Source of the DNA: Ruegeria sp. R13_0
GTDB lineage: Bacteria > Pseudomonadota > Alphaproteobacteria > Rhodobacterales > Rhodobacteraceae
Assembly: GCF_017743995.1 (NCBI RefSeq)
Contig: NZ_JAGHRB010000003.1
Span: 248,001-312,000, forward strand
DNA length: 64,000 nucleotides
Direction of reading: 5' to 3'
How positions within the stretch are numbered: the first letter of the stretch is position 1; each line of letters opens with the position of its first letter. The translations under genes were made by a program, and so were the position numbers. Below, piece by piece: positions 41,453 to 50,116 of this stretch. The notes under the pieces are model-generated. The model did not search any database, had not been told where the DNA came from, and saw only the letters and a program-made list of their open reading frames with translations.

Positions 41453-42055
41453 TCATTCCGTATTTCGAATACCCGCTCCAATCAGAACAGGCATGACCTG
41501 CTCATCAGATTTGAACTCGAATATCCGTTCGGCCCGAATTGAACCAAGCCTTGCCGCCTCCAGCGCGGCCTTCATTTGCTTCAGCGTCAATCCAAAGCCG
41601 TCATCATCTGACGCTTGCCAATCCCATTGCACGAAATGTCCCCCCTTGTTGAGCAAACCCGCCAGCACTGCCACAGCGCCATTGTAGTCTGGGAGAAAGG
41701 CGCAAACGGAAGAAGCGCAGATCAAATCGAATTCTGAAAACCCGTTCTCTAATTCCGGAACACCTCCAGCCAGAATGTCTCCGTGAACTGCCCTAACATT
41801 TTGCAGTTGCTTTTCCTGCAGGACGGCTATCATATTCTCCGAAGTATCGACCGCGACAACTTCTTCAACATGCGGCGCAATTTTCTCCGCCAGCAACCCG
41901 GTGCCACATCCAAAGTCGAGCACGCGCTTGGATCGCCAATTCTTCCCACGAATATCCAGGTGCTCGTCCAGCGTCGTGAAAGCGCAACTCGCATAGCGTC
42001 TGACGTCGCTATTGTCGTCCCAACCATCAGCATAGTCGTTCCAGTCATCAGTCAT
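41453..42055 (-). CDS. Class I SAM-dependent methyltransferase
   Basis: Starting at ATG 42055, the 200-aa protein begins MTDDWNDYADGWDD and has methyltransferase motif I RVLDFGCGTGLLAEKIA, motif II VVAVDTSENMI and motif III-like EFDLICASSVCAFLPDY. It resembles Methyltransf_11/12 proteins acting on small molecules or other substrates. The substrate is unknown. It is the first clear gene beyond the leading-region hairpins and is well separated from its neighbours, so it may be cargo. Confidence 0.85.
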   Translation of the reverse strand: MTDDWNDYADGWDDNSDVRRYASCAFTTLDEHLDIRGKNWRSKRVLDFGCGTGLLAEKIAPHVEEVVAVDTSENMIAVLQEKQLQNVRAVHGDILAGGVPELENGFSEFDLICASSVCAFLPDYNGAVAVLAGLLNKGGHFVQWDWQASDDDGFGLTLKQMKAALEAARLGSIRAERIFEFKSDEQVMPVLIGAGIRNTE

Positions 42056-42301
42056 GTTGCTTGCGTTTCCTTGTGGGTTTGCATCGGCTCCGACACATCT
42101 GCGCTGAGGCAGACGCATCGATACGAACGCGCGACATTGGCTAGGTTGGCGACAACAGTCAACATGGGTTTAGAACGGCATATGGAGGGAATAGAGGCGA
42201 CCTCGGCAAGCCTCTGCCTACGATCTTGCACACAAGAAAGAGGCCCCCCGAAGCGGGCCACAAGTTTAACCGAAGGAAAGTCTCGAGGTATTGAACACAG
42301 G

Positions 42302-42844
42302 CTAACGCTTGCGCGCGCGATCGACAACACCGTCGGCTGTGATGGTGGCAATGCGATCCTCGGTACGGCGGGTCATTTCCACCCCGTCCCCTGTCATATG
42401 CGCTTCGGCATATTCGGTGAATTTGAAGATGCTGCCATCGGCTTCGACATGGGTTTCATCTTCCGCTGAGCGACGTTTCACCGACCCGTCATGGCGGATT
42501 TCAATGATCGTGTTGTCGGCCATACGAACCGTCACAGTATGCTCATCCACGGCCACACCCTGCCACCACATATCCGCATCACGCCGCACAACAATGCGGT
42601 TTGGGTGCAGCTTGATCTGCACATCCTGCGCAACCTCCGCGTCAGCGGCTTTGACAACAACAATCGCCTCTTGTGCGTTGGAGTCACTGTGGATCGATGC
42701 GCTCCCGTTTTTGGGCGGCCAGAGCTTAGGCTGTTCACGCGGCTTGCCCTTCTGATCCGTATGAAACCCGACAAACATCTGCGCGGATTTCCAGACGCGG
42801 CGGACGGCTTTTTCGACTTTGGACTGGGCCGCGTTGGTAGACAT
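42302..42844 (-). CDS. Hypothetical plasmid protein, 180 aa
   Basis: The product (MSTNAAQSKVEKAVRRVWKSAQMFVG...) has a C-terminal half made of short beta strands (RMADNTIIEIRHDGSVKRR, HVEADGSIFKFTEY) that look like repeated beta-hairpin units. No signal, membrane segment or known catalytic motif. It is 22 bp downstream of the antitoxin gene on the same strand and so may share its transcript. No family recognised. Confidence 0.6.
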   Translation of the reverse strand: MSTNAAQSKVEKAVRRVWKSAQMFVGFHTDQKGKPREQPKLWPPKNGSASIHSDSNAQEAIVVVKAADAEVAQDVQIKLHPNRIVVRRDADMWWQGVAVDEHTVTVRMADNTIIEIRHDGSVKRRSAEDETHVEADGSIFKFTEYAEAHMTGDGVEMTRRTEDRIATITADGVVDRARKR

Positions 42845-42866
42845 GGCGGGTGACCTTCCTGAACGG

Positions 42867-43157
42867 TTAACTCGCGTGCAATTTTGGGGTGAGCGTCACA
42901 CCCACCGCACTCAGCACTTTCAGCACTGTGCCAAACTCGGGATTGCCGTTTTCGCTAAGTGCGCGATAAAGGCTTTCCCGAGACAAGCCGGATTTGTCGG
43001 CCACGCTCGACATGCCTTTAGCCTTGGCAACATCGCCAAGCGCCGATGCGATCAGAGCCGTGTCGCTGGTTTCAAAAGCCGCTTCAAGATAGGCTTGAAT
43101 GGCTTCGGGGCTGTCCAGATAGTCAGCCGCTTCAAACTTCGTTGTTTTGACACCCAT
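42867..43157 (-). CDS. HigA-like antitoxin (addiction module antidote)
   Basis: I use ATG 43157, with GGAG 8 nt upstream; a GTG at 43166 overlaps the toxin stop. The 96-aa protein begins MGVKTTKFEAADYLDSPEAIQAYLEAA and has a Cro/C1-type HTH (MSSVADKSGLSRESLYRALSENGNPEFGTVLKVLSAVG), the pattern of small addiction-module antidotes. It should neutralise the RelE/HigB-type toxin and repress the operon. Toxin-first order is typical of HigBA. Confidence 0.9.
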   Translation of the reverse strand: MGVKTTKFEAADYLDSPEAIQAYLEAAFETSDTALIASALGDVAKAKGMSSVADKSGLSRESLYRALSENGNPEFGTVLKVLSAVGVTLTPKLHAS

Positions 43158-43162
43158 GTGTT

Positions 43163-43456
43163 TCACTCCAACTCTCTTGCCATCGCTTTGGCGGTTTTGA
43201 TGTCAATTTGCTGGGATGACTTGTCTCCGCCACAAAGCAAAACGATCAAAACGTCGCCACGCGATACATAATAAACGCGATACCCCTTACCTTCCGAGAT
43301 ACGCAGTTCACTCACACCTTCACCAACCGGTTTCACATCGCCGGGATTGCCCAAACTCAACCGCGTGATGCGAACCAAAATCCTGGCTCTCGCCCTTTGG
43401 TCCTTCAAGCCCTTGAGCCACTTGTCAAACAGGTCAGTCTTACGAATTTCTATCAT
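43163..43456 (-). CDS. RelE/HigB-type toxin (addiction module killer)
   Basis: The 97-aa protein begins MIEIRKTDLFDKWLKGLKDQRARARI and contains GDVKPVGEGVSELRISEGKGYRVYYVSRGDVLIVLLCGGDK, the RelE-like fold of small phage-derived Gp49/HigB killers. It probably cleaves mRNA on ribosomes. The gene is followed by the antitoxin with overlapping start signals, and a candidate operator sits 7 bp upstream. It would stabilise the element. Confidence 0.9.
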   Translation of the reverse strand: MIEIRKTDLFDKWLKGLKDQRARARILVRITRLSLGNPGDVKPVGEGVSELRISEGKGYRVYYVSRGDVLIVLLCGGDKSSQQIDIKTAKAMARELE

Positions 43457-43463
43457 ACCTAAA

Positions 43464-43481
43464 TGTAGCCTACAAGCTACA
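43464..43481 (-). promoter_or_regulatory. Candidate autoregulatory operator of the toxin-antitoxin operon
   Basis: TGTAGC and GCTACA flank CTACAA to give an 18-bp dyad directly upstream of the toxin start. HTH antitoxins usually bind such sites. Confidence 0.6.
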
Positions 43482-43539
43482 ACCTTTCAAGTGGAAACAC
43501 CGTAAAGCGTTGAATTAAAATAGAACAACACCGTTGGAA

Positions 43540-43562
43540 GGCAGGGCGCAAAGCGCCCTGCC
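43540..43562 (-). terminator. 10-bp hairpin after ParB-like gene
   Basis: GGCAGGGCGC and GCGCCCTGCC pair perfectly around an AAA loop, 9 bp after the ParB-like stop. The T run is poor on the minus strand, so it may be a terminator or a 3' stabilising hairpin. Confidence 0.65.
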
Positions 43563-43571
43563 CTATTGGGT

Positions 43572-45437
43572 TCAAAAGCAATCTGGCACCCAAGCATCGA
43601 TCCGAGCTTTCTGTGCCTCGGTCACACCCAATGCCGCCTGATGCTCAATATCATTGAACAGCTTGTGCAGCCCCTCGTTCTTCGCGCCTTTCTTGGATTT
43701 CGCGAAGGCCTTGAACATGTCGGTGTCGACATTAAGGTCCAGCAGGTCTTTGTAGAGATCATCCAGCTGCCAGCCTTTCAGGCGTTTGAAGCAGTTCTCC
43801 GCCGACGGGGTCCAGATCGCGCGCATGTCTGCGCCGATCTCAGCCTCGATCTCCGCCATGAACTCCGGGCGCTGGGTCAGAAACCGGCGGGCCAGAAACG
43901 CTGTGATCTCTCCATTGCGGGTCTTCTTACCCAGATCACGAAACGCTTTGAACGCCTCCACGCTGCCTAGTGCTGCCATCTCGTGGAGCTGGTTATAAGC
44001 TGCTTCCGCCGCCTCATCCCTCTCCCCACCAAGACGCGGATCGAGGATGAACTGGTCGTCGATCTCGGGCGTGTTCCGCTCGGCCCCACCATAGCCAAAC
44101 CCAAACAGGTTGCTGGTCAGACCGGAGGCCGGGGTGGTGGAGAAGGAAAACAGGCTCAACACATAGTCGGGCTTGTCCAGCAGAGCCGTTTGAATCGCCG
44201 CCAGCCGGATCGCCACCATGTCGTCGATGAACTTCTGTGAATAGGCCGGTTTTGGTGCTTCTTTGATCTCTGTTTCCTCGACTGGAGTCAGAACACCAGC
44301 CTCAATGGCAGCCTGTACATGTTCCGCCGCAACGTAAGCCGATGATGTTTTGATCTCGCCAGTGTTGCCGACATAGAGAAACACACCGGACAGTTTGCGT
44401 TGATCATCGGAATAGAACGGCGCGGCATAGTCCTCGAGCGCTGCAAGTTCCTTTTCGCCCTCCTCATCCAGAGCCTCTGCCTCATAGAGTTCGGCAAGTT
44501 CGTCATACCGCTCAGACTGTTCTTCGGTGAAGTCCCGGCTCACCATGTCCAGACGGTGCATGCCTTCTGTGCCTGTGAACCCATAGGGAATGTAGCTTTC
44601 CTCATGGGTGTCCACCCACTCCCAGCCTTCTGCTTCGCGCAGCTTTTCTGCTTCTGCTGCCAGTTTCTCGGCAAACAGTTGATCCAGTAGATCGCCGTCA
44701 TTGAACAGGACCTCATCGGCGAAGAGATCAGCAGTGACGGTGCCGCCTGCCGCAACATAGGCGTCCTGTCCGACAAACACGGCTTTGCGGTTGGAGCTGC
44801 TGACGGCCTCAGACGTCAGGGCCTGTTTCACATCATGTTCACTGAACCACCGGCACTCTTTGGCCTGCTGCAGCACGTCCAGAATTTTCTCTTCTTCGGT
44901 GCTGACGGTCATCGCCTTGGCCAGCCCCATGCTGATCTCACCCGCCTTGAGCGCGTCCAGTACGGCGGCGGGCAGACTGGACAATGCGAGGCGGCGGCGT
45001 ACATGGGCTTCGGTCACACCAAACGCATTGCTGATCTTGGCAACAGACAGGGATTTCTCCGCCATCTTGCCATAGGCACGGACCTCGTCCACCGGGTCCA
45101 GTTCCTCACGCGCAGTGTTTTCTGCATTGGCCCATTGTTCAGCCACAAAGGGGTTGTCTGTGACCTTCACGGGAACCTGTGCCAGATCAGCGCGTTCGGT
45201 CACGGCGATGTTCAGAGCCCGCAGGCGGCGACCACCGGCGACAATTGCGACTTTGCCATCCGCATCGCGTAGGCCGCTGAGGTTCTGGATCAGGCCGCAC
45301 ATGACCAGACTGTCAGCCAGCAGAGCGATGCCGTCCTCGGCAACGTCCTGTCGCGGGTTGATGTCCGATAGGTACAGATCGGACAGAGCGATGGTTTCGA
45401 TGGTTTCCGGTGCGGTGAATGTTTCGACTTTGCTCAT
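43572..45437 (-). CDS. Large ParB/RepB-family protein
   Basis: The 621-aa protein has an N-terminal ParB nuclease-like domain (LYLSDINPRQD, AGGRRLRALNIA, ENTAREELDPVDEVRAYGKM) and an HTH (LSVAKISNAFGVTEAHVRRRLALSSLP) in the first 170 residues. A long acidic, mostly helical C-terminal part of about 450 residues has no clear family. It is the type of large ParB-like protein found on alphaproteobacterial plasmids. A partition role is plausible, but no ParA is visible, and it lies 24 kb from repC, so other DNA-binding functions are open. Confidence 0.85.
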   Translation of the reverse strand: MSKVETFTAPETIETIALSDLYLSDINPRQDVAEDGIALLADSLVMCGLIQNLSGLRDADGKVAIVAGGRRLRALNIAVTERADLAQVPVKVTDNPFVAEQWANAENTAREELDPVDEVRAYGKMAEKSLSVAKISNAFGVTEAHVRRRLALSSLPAAVLDALKAGEISMGLAKAMTVSTEEEKILDVLQQAKECRWFSEHDVKQALTSEAVSSSNRKAVFVGQDAYVAAGGTVTADLFADEVLFNDGDLLDQLFAEKLAAEAEKLREAEGWEWVDTHEESYIPYGFTGTEGMHRLDMVSRDFTEEQSERYDELAELYEAEALDEEGEKELAALEDYAAPFYSDDQRKLSGVFLYVGNTGEIKTSSAYVAAEHVQAAIEAGVLTPVEETEIKEAPKPAYSQKFIDDMVAIRLAAIQTALLDKPDYVLSLFSFSTTPASGLTSNLFGFGYGGAERNTPEIDDQFILDPRLGGERDEAAEAAYNQLHEMAALGSVEAFKAFRDLGKKTRNGEITAFLARRFLTQRPEFMAEIEAEIGADMRAIWTPSAENCFKRLKGWQLDDLYKDLLDLNVDTDMFKAFAKSKKGAKNEGLHKLFNDIEHQAALGVTEAQKARIDAWVPDCF

Positions 45438-45482
45438 GGGGCAAATCCTTGTTTGAGTGTTTTGCTTCGTGTTAAAGGTGCC

Positions 45483-45520
45483 CTACCCCTTTCGGGGTAG
45501 AGCGGGGCCGCTTAGGCGGC
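45483..45520 (-). repeat. Tandem hairpins between small gene and ParB-like gene
   Basis: CTACCCC-TTTC-GGGGTAG (45483-45500) and GCCGC-TTAG-GCGGC (45507-45520) form two adjacent stem-loops, the second overlapping the end of the 39-aa gene. They could attenuate transcription into the ParB-like gene or mark a partition or replication site. Confidence 0.55.
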
Positions 45521-45631
45521 TGCGTGTTGTTTCAAGAAGGCGAGGCCGATCTTGGCGGAGAGACCTCCCTTCTTGACCAGCTCAACGGCTTCGTGCCGTC
45601 GTTGCTGCAAGGTTTCCTGACTTATTTTCAT
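45512..45631 (-). CDS. 39-aa peptide upstream of ParB-like gene
   Basis: The ATG at 45631 follows a very strong AAAGGGGGTG site. The peptide, MKISQETLQQRRHEAVELVK and onward to FLKQHAAA, is basic and helical in appearance, with no known family. Ending in hairpins just before the ParB-like gene, it may be a leader peptide or a small regulator. Confidence 0.6.
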   Translation of the reverse strand: MKISQETLQQRRHEAVELVKKGGLSAKIGLAFLKQHAAA

Positions 45632-45761
45632 CACCCCCTTTCAGGTTGTTGCAGGCATGAACTCACCCGCTGCCCGGCAGGGCATGCTTGCATGTCCCGA
45701 GAGGGACCTTTCCTGCGCGGGTTGCGCATGCAGACCCTGCCCGGTTGGGACAGGGTTGGGA

Positions 45762-46166
45762 TCAGTATTCGCTGGGGCACATGATGGTCAGGACTCGGCG
45801 CGTCACTGACGTGTCAAACGGACGGTCGGACCCGTATTTGTAATCCGCGTCGTAAAGATCGATTCTCCAGAACAGCTTCTGGCCGCTGATTGTCACCGTT
45901 CCGAATGTGTGATCGCCATATGGGTCATTGCCCTCGTCAAACTGGTCATCTGACGCCACTGCAGCCAAAGCGGCGGTTTGGAACTCGATCCCTTCGCCGG
46001 ATACGCCGGGCGTGACAAACACCTGACCCTGAATGCCTTTGGAGTGCATTTCGATTGCCGCAGTCGGATCGATCAGGGCTTTCCGAAACAGGTCATTCTG
46101 GGCTGCAATCTCTGCCGCCTGAAGGCTCGTGTCATTCTCGATGTCTTTTGTTGTTTCAAGGTTCAA
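45762..46166 (-). CDS. DUF3768 family protein (TTG start)
   Basis: The longest frame begins at 46523, but the DUF3768 domain starts much later; TTG 46166, with AAGGAGA upstream, gives 134 aa. The family pattern is clear: IAAQNDLFRKALID, FDEGNDPYGDHTFGTVTISGQKLFWRIDLYD and the end DTSVTRRVLTIMCPSEY. DUF3768 proteins are common on alphaproteobacterial plasmids beside ParB-like genes, and their function is unknown. Confidence 0.88.
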   Translation of the reverse strand: MNLETTKDIENDTSLQAAEIAAQNDLFRKALIDPTAAIEMHSKGIQGQVFVTPGVSGEGIEFQTAALAAVASDDQFDEGNDPYGDHTFGTVTISGQKLFWRIDLYDADYKYGSDRPFDTSVTRRVLTIMCPSEY

Positions 46167-46691
46167 AACCGTCTCTCCTTTTGTGGTACGACCTCCGGGG
46201 CTGATCCCTTTTGGTGCTGGTTTTGAGCCGAGCCCTGAAAGGGCGTCGTCTCTAAAACCTGCCCCGTGGCGAACGCGGAGAGGGGCGAGACAGGACAAAT
46301 CGACAAGAGTGGTGCGGCCCGCAGCGCTTCGCGCGAGGACACGGTCTTGTCTATTTGTCTTGTCCGAGGGGGGAGGCCGCGCCTTCCCCCTGACGTCGGG
46401 TGGCGTTTGGCTTGTCCAAATCCCGCCTGACCAACAAAAGAAGCCAAAGGATCTTCGATCCTGCGGGAGCGCAAAAAGGATCGTAACCCGAACGGGCAGA
46501 TCACCGCGGCAGGAAGCGACCATGACCCAAAGCCCCTGCCCCGGCTCGCGAGAGACGGTTCAGGGGCTATTGGCTCAGGGAGATTATGCTGGGGTGTTCT
46601 GGGTGGAAGCCGGCCGGCCGGCTGAAACCTAGAGCCCGGTCACGAGACGAAAGGCTCGGGAATTGCCGGGGAAACAAATTGCAACCCGAAG
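46167..46691. other. Noncoding, with imperfect inverted repeat
   Basis: About 525 bp without a convincing gene. GACAAATCGACAAG (46294-46307) and CTTGTCTATTTGTC (46346-46359) form an inverted repeat with two mismatches and a 38-bp spacer, and each arm holds GACAA-type half-sites. A partition or origin site is possible, since a ParB-like gene lies close by. Confidence 0.5.
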
Positions 46692-46943
46692 TCACTCACC
46701 AATCGGAACGTACCCTCGACGGCGCTTTTGCTTATCGAGTTTCTGGAGTGCTTCAGCAGCCTCGGTTTCATCTTCGTACGTCACCATCATGGCTTGCCCG
46801 TTTGTGCCAATACGTCCCCAGGTACGAAGAACGGACACTTCGCCAAACAGCGTTGGTTGCAACTCAATCCCATAGAACCGCGCCATGTTGACGTCCGGGT
46901 CCACGTGGATCAGATGGACAGGTGTGGTCGCTGAGAGCCTCAT
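46692..46943 (-). CDS. WGR-domain protein
   Basis: From ATG 46943, the 83-aa protein begins MRLSATTPVHLIHVDPDVNM and has the WGR domain with ARFYGIELQPTLFGEVSVLRTWGRIGTNGQ and EAAEALQKLDKQKRRRGY. WGR domains bind nucleic acid and occur in PARPs and in small plasmid-borne proteins of alphaproteobacteria. Its function here is unknown. The longer frame from 47066 overlaps nothing useful. Confidence 0.88.
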   Translation of the reverse strand: MRLSATTPVHLIHVDPDVNMARFYGIELQPTLFGEVSVLRTWGRIGTNGQAMMVTYEDETEAAEALQKLDKQKRRRGYVPIGE

Positions 46944-47182
46944 CACCTGATCTTCCGTTTCTAAACCGCAACTGTACTTAGACACCTGGAGCCGCCTCCT
47001 GCGCGCGTCGGCAGCAGCCAAAACAAACCAATTATTGGCAGCGTATTGATCTAAGTCCCCTTCCAATACGGCGGTGTTAGATGAGTATCAATATATAGAA
47101 CTTTGTGTGATTATAGCCACAACATGTTTGCAGTTGAACCCCTTTTATTCTACTATGGGTGATGCCGCCAAGGGGGATTCAG

Positions 47183-47491
47183 ATGTCCGAAACTGCCAGT
47201 TCAGAGACACAGACAGCACTGGCTGCAACGGCCAAGCAACTTGCCTATGCACGCAAATTGGCAGAACAACAAAACGTCGTGTTGCCATGGGACATCCAAC
47301 AAGATCGGCGCGCGATGAGCCAGTGGATTGACACGCAGAGATCGGCGCCTCGCGTTCGCGATACCCAACCCAGTTCCAAGCAGGTGGCGTTTGCGGAGCG
47401 CATCGCGCGAATCAAGCGCAGTCCTGTTCCGGACGAGTGCTTTCGGGATCGTTCACTGATGTCCCGCTGGATCGATAGCAATGAGCCCTGA
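47183..47491 (+). CDS. Two-repeat protein with KQLxYAxxLA...WID units
   Basis: Starting at ATG 47183, after GGGGGA, the 102-aa protein contains two copies of a unit of about 45 residues. The first has AKQLAYARKLA, then DRRAMSQWIDT; the second has SKQVAFAERIA, then DRSLMSRWIDS. Similar units occur at the C termini of some topoisomerases and plasmid DNA-processing proteins, so a DNA-associated role is plausible. No signal or membrane segment. Confidence 0.7.
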   Translation: MSETASSETQTALAATAKQLAYARKLAEQQNVVLPWDIQQDRRAMSQWIDTQRSAPRVRDTQPSSKQVAFAERIARIKRSPVPDECFRDRSLMSRWIDSNEP

Positions 47492-47719
47492 GCGTACCCA
47501 CGGCAGCGGTAGATTCCTTACATCATCGAAACAATTGTTACGTTGAGAAAGCTCGACCAGTACGGTATCTGACTAACGCGGCGTACCTGGGGGGTTTATT
47601 GATTTACTTGAGGGGGTACGAGTTTGGTGCGTCGCGCACCCTCCCACCAGATACTGGCCAAGCTACGCGTATTGCTGATATGAGATCGTCTGCGTTCAAA
47701 AGATTGGAGCAGCGCAGTC

Positions 47720-47974
47720 ATGAATATCGACGAGCCAATACTGATAATGTCGGACAAGTGTAAGTCTGTACTTGTCGACGGGTTTCGCTTTGAAATTGAA
47801 ATCTATCGCTTGGAAAACCAGGGCCGCTGGACATTGGAAGTGACCGACGCAGAGGACGCCAGCTATGTTTGGGACGATAAGTTCAGTTCCGACCAAGACG
47901 CATTGGATACGGCTGTGGATACCCTAAACAATGAGGGCGCCCTGGGGTTCATGGGAAAAGACAAAAAGCCTTAG
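47720..47974 (+). CDS. Hypothetical protein, 84 aa
   Basis: The product starts MNIDEPILIMSDKCKSVLVDG; a second in-frame ATG lies 30 bp on. It contains FRFEIEIYRLENQGRWTLEVTDAEDASYVWDDKFSSDQDALD, an acidic beta-alpha small protein with no recognised family. GGAG lies 11-12 bp upstream. It is isolated between short gaps without genes. Confidence 0.6.
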   Translation: MNIDEPILIMSDKCKSVLVDGFRFEIEIYRLENQGRWTLEVTDAEDASYVWDDKFSSDQDALDTAVDTLNNEGALGFMGKDKKP

Positions 47975-48263
47975 GGTACCGTCAGAGTCCTTTGCTTGTA
48001 ACCTGCATTATGGGCAAATTAAGTAAGAAGCGCCATGGATGCGTGGAACAACCCTTTGCACTGACGGGCGCAAGCACGCTGCCTATTTAACCTACGCATG
48101 CACTTTGTGCAGATCTTACCCAACTATTGCAAAATCGAACATACTGAGTGCCTCAGCAAGTGGGTGTTTGGGCAGCCTTGTCAATGGCAACCAAGCGCTA
48201 GCCATTCCTGAGCCACAACAAGACAGTTGCTACGAATTGTGATATCAATATTTGACAATCTAA

Positions 48264-48581
48264 ATGGTGCGCTGCTTGAAAGCTGATCTAAGCCAAAATG
48301 CTCTTGAAGCAACCGACTTTCTTAAAGCCATGTCGCATGACGGCCGTCTGAAGATTTTGTGCCTGCTTCTTCATGGTGAGAAATCAGTCGGAGAGATTGA
48401 AGAGGCTTTCAGCATGCGGCAGGCCGCTGCCTCGCAGCAGTTGTCTCGGCTTCGTCTCTCTGGGCTGATCGGCGCTCGGCGCGACGGGAAGAACATCTAC
48501 TACAGGGTAATCGACCAACGAGTATTGGAGATTGTTGCTGTGCTCTACGAGCTATTCTGTGACGAAGTGGGTCAACAATAA
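48264..48581 (+). CDS. ArsR-family repressor, persulfide-sensor (BigR/SqrR) type
   Basis: The 105-aa protein has the ArsR winged helix (MSHDGRLKILCLLLHGEKSVGEIEEAFSMRQAAASQQLSRLRLSGLIGARRDGKNIYYRV). It has exactly the two cysteines expected for the SqrR/BigR branch: C33 in KILCLL and C99 near the end in YELFCDE. In that branch they form a polysulfide bridge in response to sulfide. An additional Cys4 lies at the N terminus. No sulfur-oxidation gene is adjacent, so its target is unclear. Confidence 0.88.
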   Translation: MVRCLKADLSQNALEATDFLKAMSHDGRLKILCLLLHGEKSVGEIEEAFSMRQAAASQQLSRLRLSGLIGARRDGKNIYYRVIDQRVLEIVAVLYELFCDEVGQQ

Positions 48582-48860
48582 GCAGCCAATAGAATGGCAA
48601 GGTGCCTTTTGAAACAAGGGGTGAGAAGTCGGTGCCGGGGCAATAGAGAAATTCGTTTAGTACTTTTCCGTCTGTTACCAGGCGGCCGGAAGTTGGCATT
48701 CTCCAGGTGATGAGATTTCAAAATTTGGGCGCGAGCCCTTTGACTAATTTCATCTGACTACATCAAATACAATATGCTACCGCCAACTGCCACAAAAACG
48801 ATTGACCATGTCCGCCAACGGTCAAGCGGTCCGCCGGCCCCTGCCCTGCGCCGCCAGAGC

Positions 48861-49160
48861 CTAGCGACCAATCCCTTTTTCTCGGCTAAGTCTTGCAGAG
48901 ATGTGACAAGGGTTATGCCGTTGCTGTGCGTCCAGATGGTTGGCCTCATGACAGCTCGCGCACAATGAAATCACAGTCTCGGTGGACATGCCGGTTTCAT
49001 AGTCAAAACAGTACTCTTGCCCACAGACTTCCAGCACTTCTCCGCGCTTGGCCAATTGCGAAGCTGTCACCCCGCAGTGATCACAAATCCCGGCTGAGAG
49101 CGCCAATTTTAGTTCAGACAGTTCCACTGTCTTCTGAAAATTACATACTCTGTCACTCAT
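48861..49160 (-). CDS. HNH-like zinc-ribbon protein, possibly truncated
   Basis: The 99-aa frame has CXXC-type pairs CDHCGVTA and LCASCHEANHLDAQQRHNPCH, and EVCGQEYCFDY between them, a layout like zinc-stabilised HNH nucleases. The final part overlaps, in another frame, a minus-strand frame down to 48758 that ends in a hydrophobic segment, so a frameshift may have cut the original protein. Function uncertain. Confidence 0.6.
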   Translation of the reverse strand: MSDRVCNFQKTVELSELKLALSAGICDHCGVTASQLAKRGEVLEVCGQEYCFDYETGMSTETVISLCASCHEANHLDAQQRHNPCHISARLSREKGIGR

Positions 49161-49679
49161 AACCGCTTCAAGATTTCACAAAAGGGTGAAGAGGAAAAGT
49201 TTGTGAAACAAGAATTCAAGGTATTGTGACTTAGCCCAACGCCTCAGAGGTTTGGCTCTAGCCAATAGATTTTTCCACGCCAGAAAATTGGCCGCGCATA
49301 GAAGGTCCGGCTGTGTATTGAAGCGTGCGCACGGGTAGGTAGGGAAGTCTTCAGCTATCATCCAGATCAGACATCACAATTGTGGCGTCGGCAAATCTTG
49401 GTGCTTGCTTTGTCCAACTAGCAAACCAGTTCTTGGCCTTCGGTTCGATAATGCGGTTCTGAAAAAATCCTGTGGAGAGAACATGCAGCCGGGGTATTTG
49501 AGAACTCCGGGCCTCGGATTGACGATGGTGCCTTCGCTGTGGCGTCGAACCATTCAATGCTTTTCCGGATTCCTTATGTCATTTGGAACACATCGCGTCG
49601 CGTGCCAAAGCATCAAAATAGAAAGCCGGTTTTTCCCTACATCGTGAAGCGTTCCATGTAGGGGCGAGCTTGTTGCGTG
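49161..49679. other. Intergenic, gene remnants possible
   Basis: About 520 bp. A minus-strand frame (49557-49351) ends in FADATIVMSDLDDS and could be the tail of a broken gene. No intact gene or known mobile-element end is visible. Confidence 0.4.
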
Positions 49680-49898
49680 TTATTCATCCGTCACGCGAAA
49701 CTCACCTGAGGCAGCATCCGTTGGGGGTTCGCCGAATTCGTCCGTGTTCAGACCTCTGCGAATGAGTTCTCGAATGGCGGCAGCCCTGGATGGCAGGCGG
49801 TTTTCAAACCGCCAATCATCGATTGCCTTGAGCTCTTCAAGATCAAGCATCAATTGGAGCTTTTCAGTCCGCTTCGGAGGTCGGGATTGATCTGACAC
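49680..49898 (-). CDS. Ribbon-helix-helix DNA-binding protein
   Basis: The 72-aa protein contains KRTEKLQLMLDLEELKAIDDWRFENRLPSRAAAIRELIRRGL, a clear Arc/MetJ-like RHH segment. Such proteins often regulate plasmid or toxin-antitoxin genes. No partner toxin is adjacent, so it is a solo regulator or an orphan antitoxin. It is divergent from dps. Confidence 0.8.
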   Translation of the reverse strand: MSDQSRPPKRTEKLQLMLDLEELKAIDDWRFENRLPSRAAAIRELIRRGLNTDEFGEPPTDAASGEFRVTDE

Positions 49899-50116
49899 GT
49901 TCTAAGCCTCAACTTACGTCACTTACTCCATTCATGTATGCCAGTGCTTTTCCATATCTACAACGACATTCGCAGGCGATGTTGGGTGCAGCGGTCAGTC
50001 ATGCGATGGAAGAGCTATGTGGTAGGTGTGATACATACCTTAACCATATGTTTTTATTTGCATTTTTTGACCCACCACCTATCTTTACATCAACTGCAAA
50101 GCAAAAGAGGTGAAAC

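Noticed and set aside
46129..46632. Long plus-strand frame of 167 aa opposite the DUF3768 region
   Set aside because: Antisense to the well-supported DUF3768 gene start, Arg/Pro-rich and without a start signal.
48758..48949. 63-aa minus-strand frame with hydrophobic C terminus overlapping the HNH-like gene
   Set aside because: Could be a frameshifted tail, but has no start signal and no recognisable family.
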